NCBI RefSeq assembly: GCF_009720775.1
Contig: NZ_WNKW01000005.1
Span: forward strand, 310,001-374,000
Reading direction: 5' to 3'
Length of the DNA stretch: 64,000 nt
Source: Pseudoduganella danionis
Lineage (GTDB): Bacteria; Pseudomonadota; Gammaproteobacteria; Burkholderiales; Burkholderiaceae_D
The translations under genes were made by a program, and so were the position numbers. The notes below the pieces were generated by a model. That model saw only the letters and a list, made by a program, of their open reading frames with translations, was not told where the DNA came from and ran no database searches. Numbering within the stretch: position 1 is the stretch's first letter; each line of letters begins with the position of its first letter. This document shows positions 62,620 through 64,000 of this stretch, piece after piece.

Positions 62620-63327
62620 ATGAAGAACAATGATTTTTTTATTATCGCTGGATTCCTTGGTTTGGCACTATTATTTACCACCTTCCCTGTTTCTGCCCAG
62701 TCGAACAATTGCGAATCACTAAAGAATAAAACTTCTCGCTTACAGTGTTATGATCAAAAAGCGAAGCAAGAAAGCCTAGAGAAATCAAAAAAACTCGAAG
62801 AAGACCAACTCATAGAGAAACGGGTCAACGATGATCGCGTAAGAATTGAAAAGGAACGGACCGAAGAAAAAAATAAACAAGCAATTGCCGATGCCAATAA
62901 TACAGTTAAATCCTTGCGCAGATTAGCTATAAAAATAGAATCCGGTATTAGCTACAGCGACTATAAAGCGTCATTTATTGAATCAAAGATTGATGTAACT
63001 AATTTTATTGAGGGACCATCTACAAAAGCTCTGCCCCAAGTGGCATTGCATATTCTTGATGCCTCAAAACACTATGAAATTGGACTCAAATTTTGGGGAA
63101 CTAAATTTCAAAATTCACCAAATGAAACAAAGGCTTCTATATCCCTAAAATTGCGTGATGTTGTGCTTAATGAAGCTCTTTCGGATTGGATAAGAAATTA
63201 TTACCCAAATATGCGAAGAGTTGATTCAAATGTATCCCCTGACCATCTTGACTACTCAAAAGTCATACAACACATATTTTTGAAGGCTGCAGAGGAAACC
63301 AATCAGGCTCAAGAATTGCTTAAATAA
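62620..63327 (+). CDS. Unknown exported coiled-coil protein
   Basis: 235 residues, very AT-rich gene. Signal peptide (FFIIAGFLGLALLFTTFPVSA, mature from about residue 27), a CESLKNKTSRLQCYD pattern of paired Cys seen in small periplasmic proteins, a charged coiled coil about 50-100 (KSKKLEEDQLIEKRVNDDRVRIEK), then a globular helical part. I cannot assign a function. Twelve bases before the next gene, so probably one operon with the following two genes. Composition is far from the chromosome's, so it is likely accessory cargo. Confidence 0.7.
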   Translation: MKNNDFFIIAGFLGLALLFTTFPVSAQSNNCESLKNKTSRLQCYDQKAKQESLEKSKKLEEDQLIEKRVNDDRVRIEKERTEEKNKQAIADANNTVKSLRRLAIKIESGISYSDYKASFIESKIDVTNFIEGPSTKALPQVALHILDASKHYEIGLKFWGTKFQNSPNETKASISLKLRDVVLNEALSDWIRNYYPNMRRVDSNVSPDHLDYSKVIQHIFLKAAEETNQAQELLK

Positions 63328-63339
63328 CGGTAAGATCAA

Positions 63340-63762
63340 ATGACATTCTATTCCATAACAAGCAGCCTACCGGTGGGGGCCCTTTCATCAGAAACAATCA
63401 GCAATTTGCACCACTCGCTTTCCACCTACTGCGAGCGGGCCAGGCTGGCCTTCACAGATGACCAAAAGACACTTCTTGAAATTCATGCATCGGGCAATGT
63501 CGAATTCGATGATGTAGAGATAATTGATTCGATACTCAAAACGTTCTGCCGAAAGTACGCAACAGAAGCCGCGCCATTTACCAGCTTTGATGGGGCTAGC
63601 CTAACTCAATACACAGAGTATTTCGGCCCAACTTTGGCATCAGAAAGTAAAGCCCGAATACTTCACCTTCAAAAGAAAATTGCAGAGCTTGAAGAGCAAT
63701 TAGCACGATGCATGAATATATCGGTTGACGAAGTACTGAAGAAATACATGGTAACCGAATGA
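63340..63762 (+). CDS. Unknown soluble protein with C-terminal coiled coil
   Basis: 140 residues, no signal peptide. Mixed alpha/beta first part (YSITSSLPVGALSSETISNLHHSL), an acidic central part (VEFDDVEIIDSILKTF) and a C-terminal helix (SKARILHLQKKIAELEEQLARCM, about 106-128) that should form a coiled coil. Start ATG 63340 has only a weak ribosome site (GGTAAGA). Overlaps the next small gene by four bases. Function unknown. Confidence 0.65.
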   Translation: MTFYSITSSLPVGALSSETISNLHHSLSTYCERARLAFTDDQKTLLEIHASGNVEFDDVEIIDSILKTFCRKYATEAAPFTSFDGASLTQYTEYFGPTLASESKARILHLQKKIAELEEQLARCMNISVDEVLKKYMVTE

Positions 63763-63887
63763 ATACCATTACCCTTTCTGCTCTACTAATGGGAATCATA
63801 GGAGCTACCACCAATCACGTCGGGGTAACAGTAGTCGGGCTATCAGCCTATCTGATATGCATCTTAACAAGAACAAAGAAAAAATAG
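63759..63887 (+). CDS. 42-residue small membrane protein
   Basis: The reading frame from ATG 63759, overlapping the previous stop (ATGA), encodes MNTITLSALLMGIIGATTNH followed by VGVTVVGLSAYLICILTRTKKK and a TAG. One or two hydrophobic segments and a Lys/Arg-rich end suggest a small inner-membrane protein with the tail inside. Translational coupling and the ATGA overlap support its being real. Not identifiable. Confidence 0.5.
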   Translation: MNTITLSALLMGIIGATTNHVGVTVVGLSAYLICILTRTKKK

Positions 63888-64000
63888 AAATCCATTTAGG
63901 CCATTATCAATGCTCATTTTGGTTAAATATAAACCATATATAACCATATAGGACAAAAAGTCAAATAAAATCACAAAATATATTTTAATTAAATCCCCAA
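63888..64000. other. AT-rich end of window, nothing seen
   Basis: The last 113 bases are about 75% A+T, with TATAACCATATA-type runs and no open frame that starts here. It may be promoter-like sequence for the next gene outside the window. Confidence 0.4.

Larger units (their letters stand above)
56945..64000. mobile_element. Integrative element inserted at tRNA-Val, left end, incomplete
   Basis: Defined by the tRNA 3' fragment, the integrase gene starting 133 bases inside it, low-GC content compared with the left flank, an AlpA-type regulator, a prim-pol-helicase, an inverted-repeat-rich segment and a serine recombinase. No tail, capsid or transfer genes are in the visible 7 kb, so a satellite-type or simple integrative element is the best guess. 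The right end is not in the window. Confidence 0.7.

Noticed and set aside
1..64000. CRISPR array
   Set aside because: No set of evenly spaced identical repeats was seen.
56945..64000. Full prophage or conjugative element
   Set aside because: No capsid, tail, portal, terminase, relaxase or mating-pair genes are visible in the 7 kb; they could be outside the window, so I only call it an integrative element.

Overview
The window looks like a chromosome segment of a GC-rich, motile, aerobic betaproteobacterium. That placement is an inference from gene style and content (CheY/CheZ chemotaxis proteins, a RidA homologue, an AroP-type permease and light-response genes) and could be Neisseriales or Burkholderiales; no rRNA or other taxonomic marker is present. 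From 1 to about 53.3 kb the genes are dense, GC-rich and often overlapped by 4 bases. From about 53.3 kb the base composition falls, and from about 56.95 kb to the window end the DNA is a mobile element inserted in a tRNA gene.

Layout. 0-9 kb: ketopantoate reductase (panE), a wax-ester pair (fatty acyl-CoA reductase and WS/DGAT), an exported cyanophycinase, an exported-looking RidA, an aromatic amino acid permease (aroP) and an unknown TIM-barrel-like protein. 9-18.6 kb: a chemoreceptor, a large hybrid histidine kinase, glycerate kinase, a second permease, a CelD-type acetyltransferase and FlaG. 18.6-23 kb: a DUF4214 surface or secreted protein, then a four-gene operon of exported thioredoxin, Cys-tailed lipoprotein (DUF4266), DUF3570 beta-barrel and ApbE flavin transferase. 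The DUF3570 protein carries an exact ApbE target motif, so the operon may build a covalently flavinylated outer-membrane protein. 23-28.6 kb: a signalling operon of HD-GYP response regulator, FIST sensor and hybrid kinase with HPt. 28.6-36.7 kb: a heavy-metal-type RND efflux operon (adaptor, pump, DUF3240, TolC-like) divergent from its OmpR/kinase pair, with a palindromic operator between them.

36.8-53.3 kb holds cheZ and, 7.4 kb away, cheY, with a photobiology and lipid-modification gene set around and between them: TetR, FAD oxidoreductase, DUF1365, CFA synthase, SDR, NTF2-like protein, TspO and FeS-type photolyase; then, after cheY, metY and a sugar MFS transporter, TIGR01777 oxidoreductase, BLUF photoreceptor, folE, an AlkB-like di-iron hydroxylase and a ferredoxin-reductase fusion. 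A near-identical 14-base operator-like motif lies both in the TetR/FAD-oxidoreductase divergent region and upstream of folE, which suggests that one regulator controls both blocks.

53.3-56.6 kb: a low-GC secreted protein of unknown function and a membrane diguanylate cyclase. At 56,945 a 48-base 3' fragment of a tRNA-Val(CAC) gene, followed by its terminator, marks one attachment site. To its right lie a tyrosine integrase, an AlpA-type regulator, a primase-helicase with prim-pol motifs, a 550-base non-coding region rich in inverted repeats, a serine recombinase, and a very AT-rich three-gene string of unknown function including a 42-residue membrane protein. The element runs off the end of the window.
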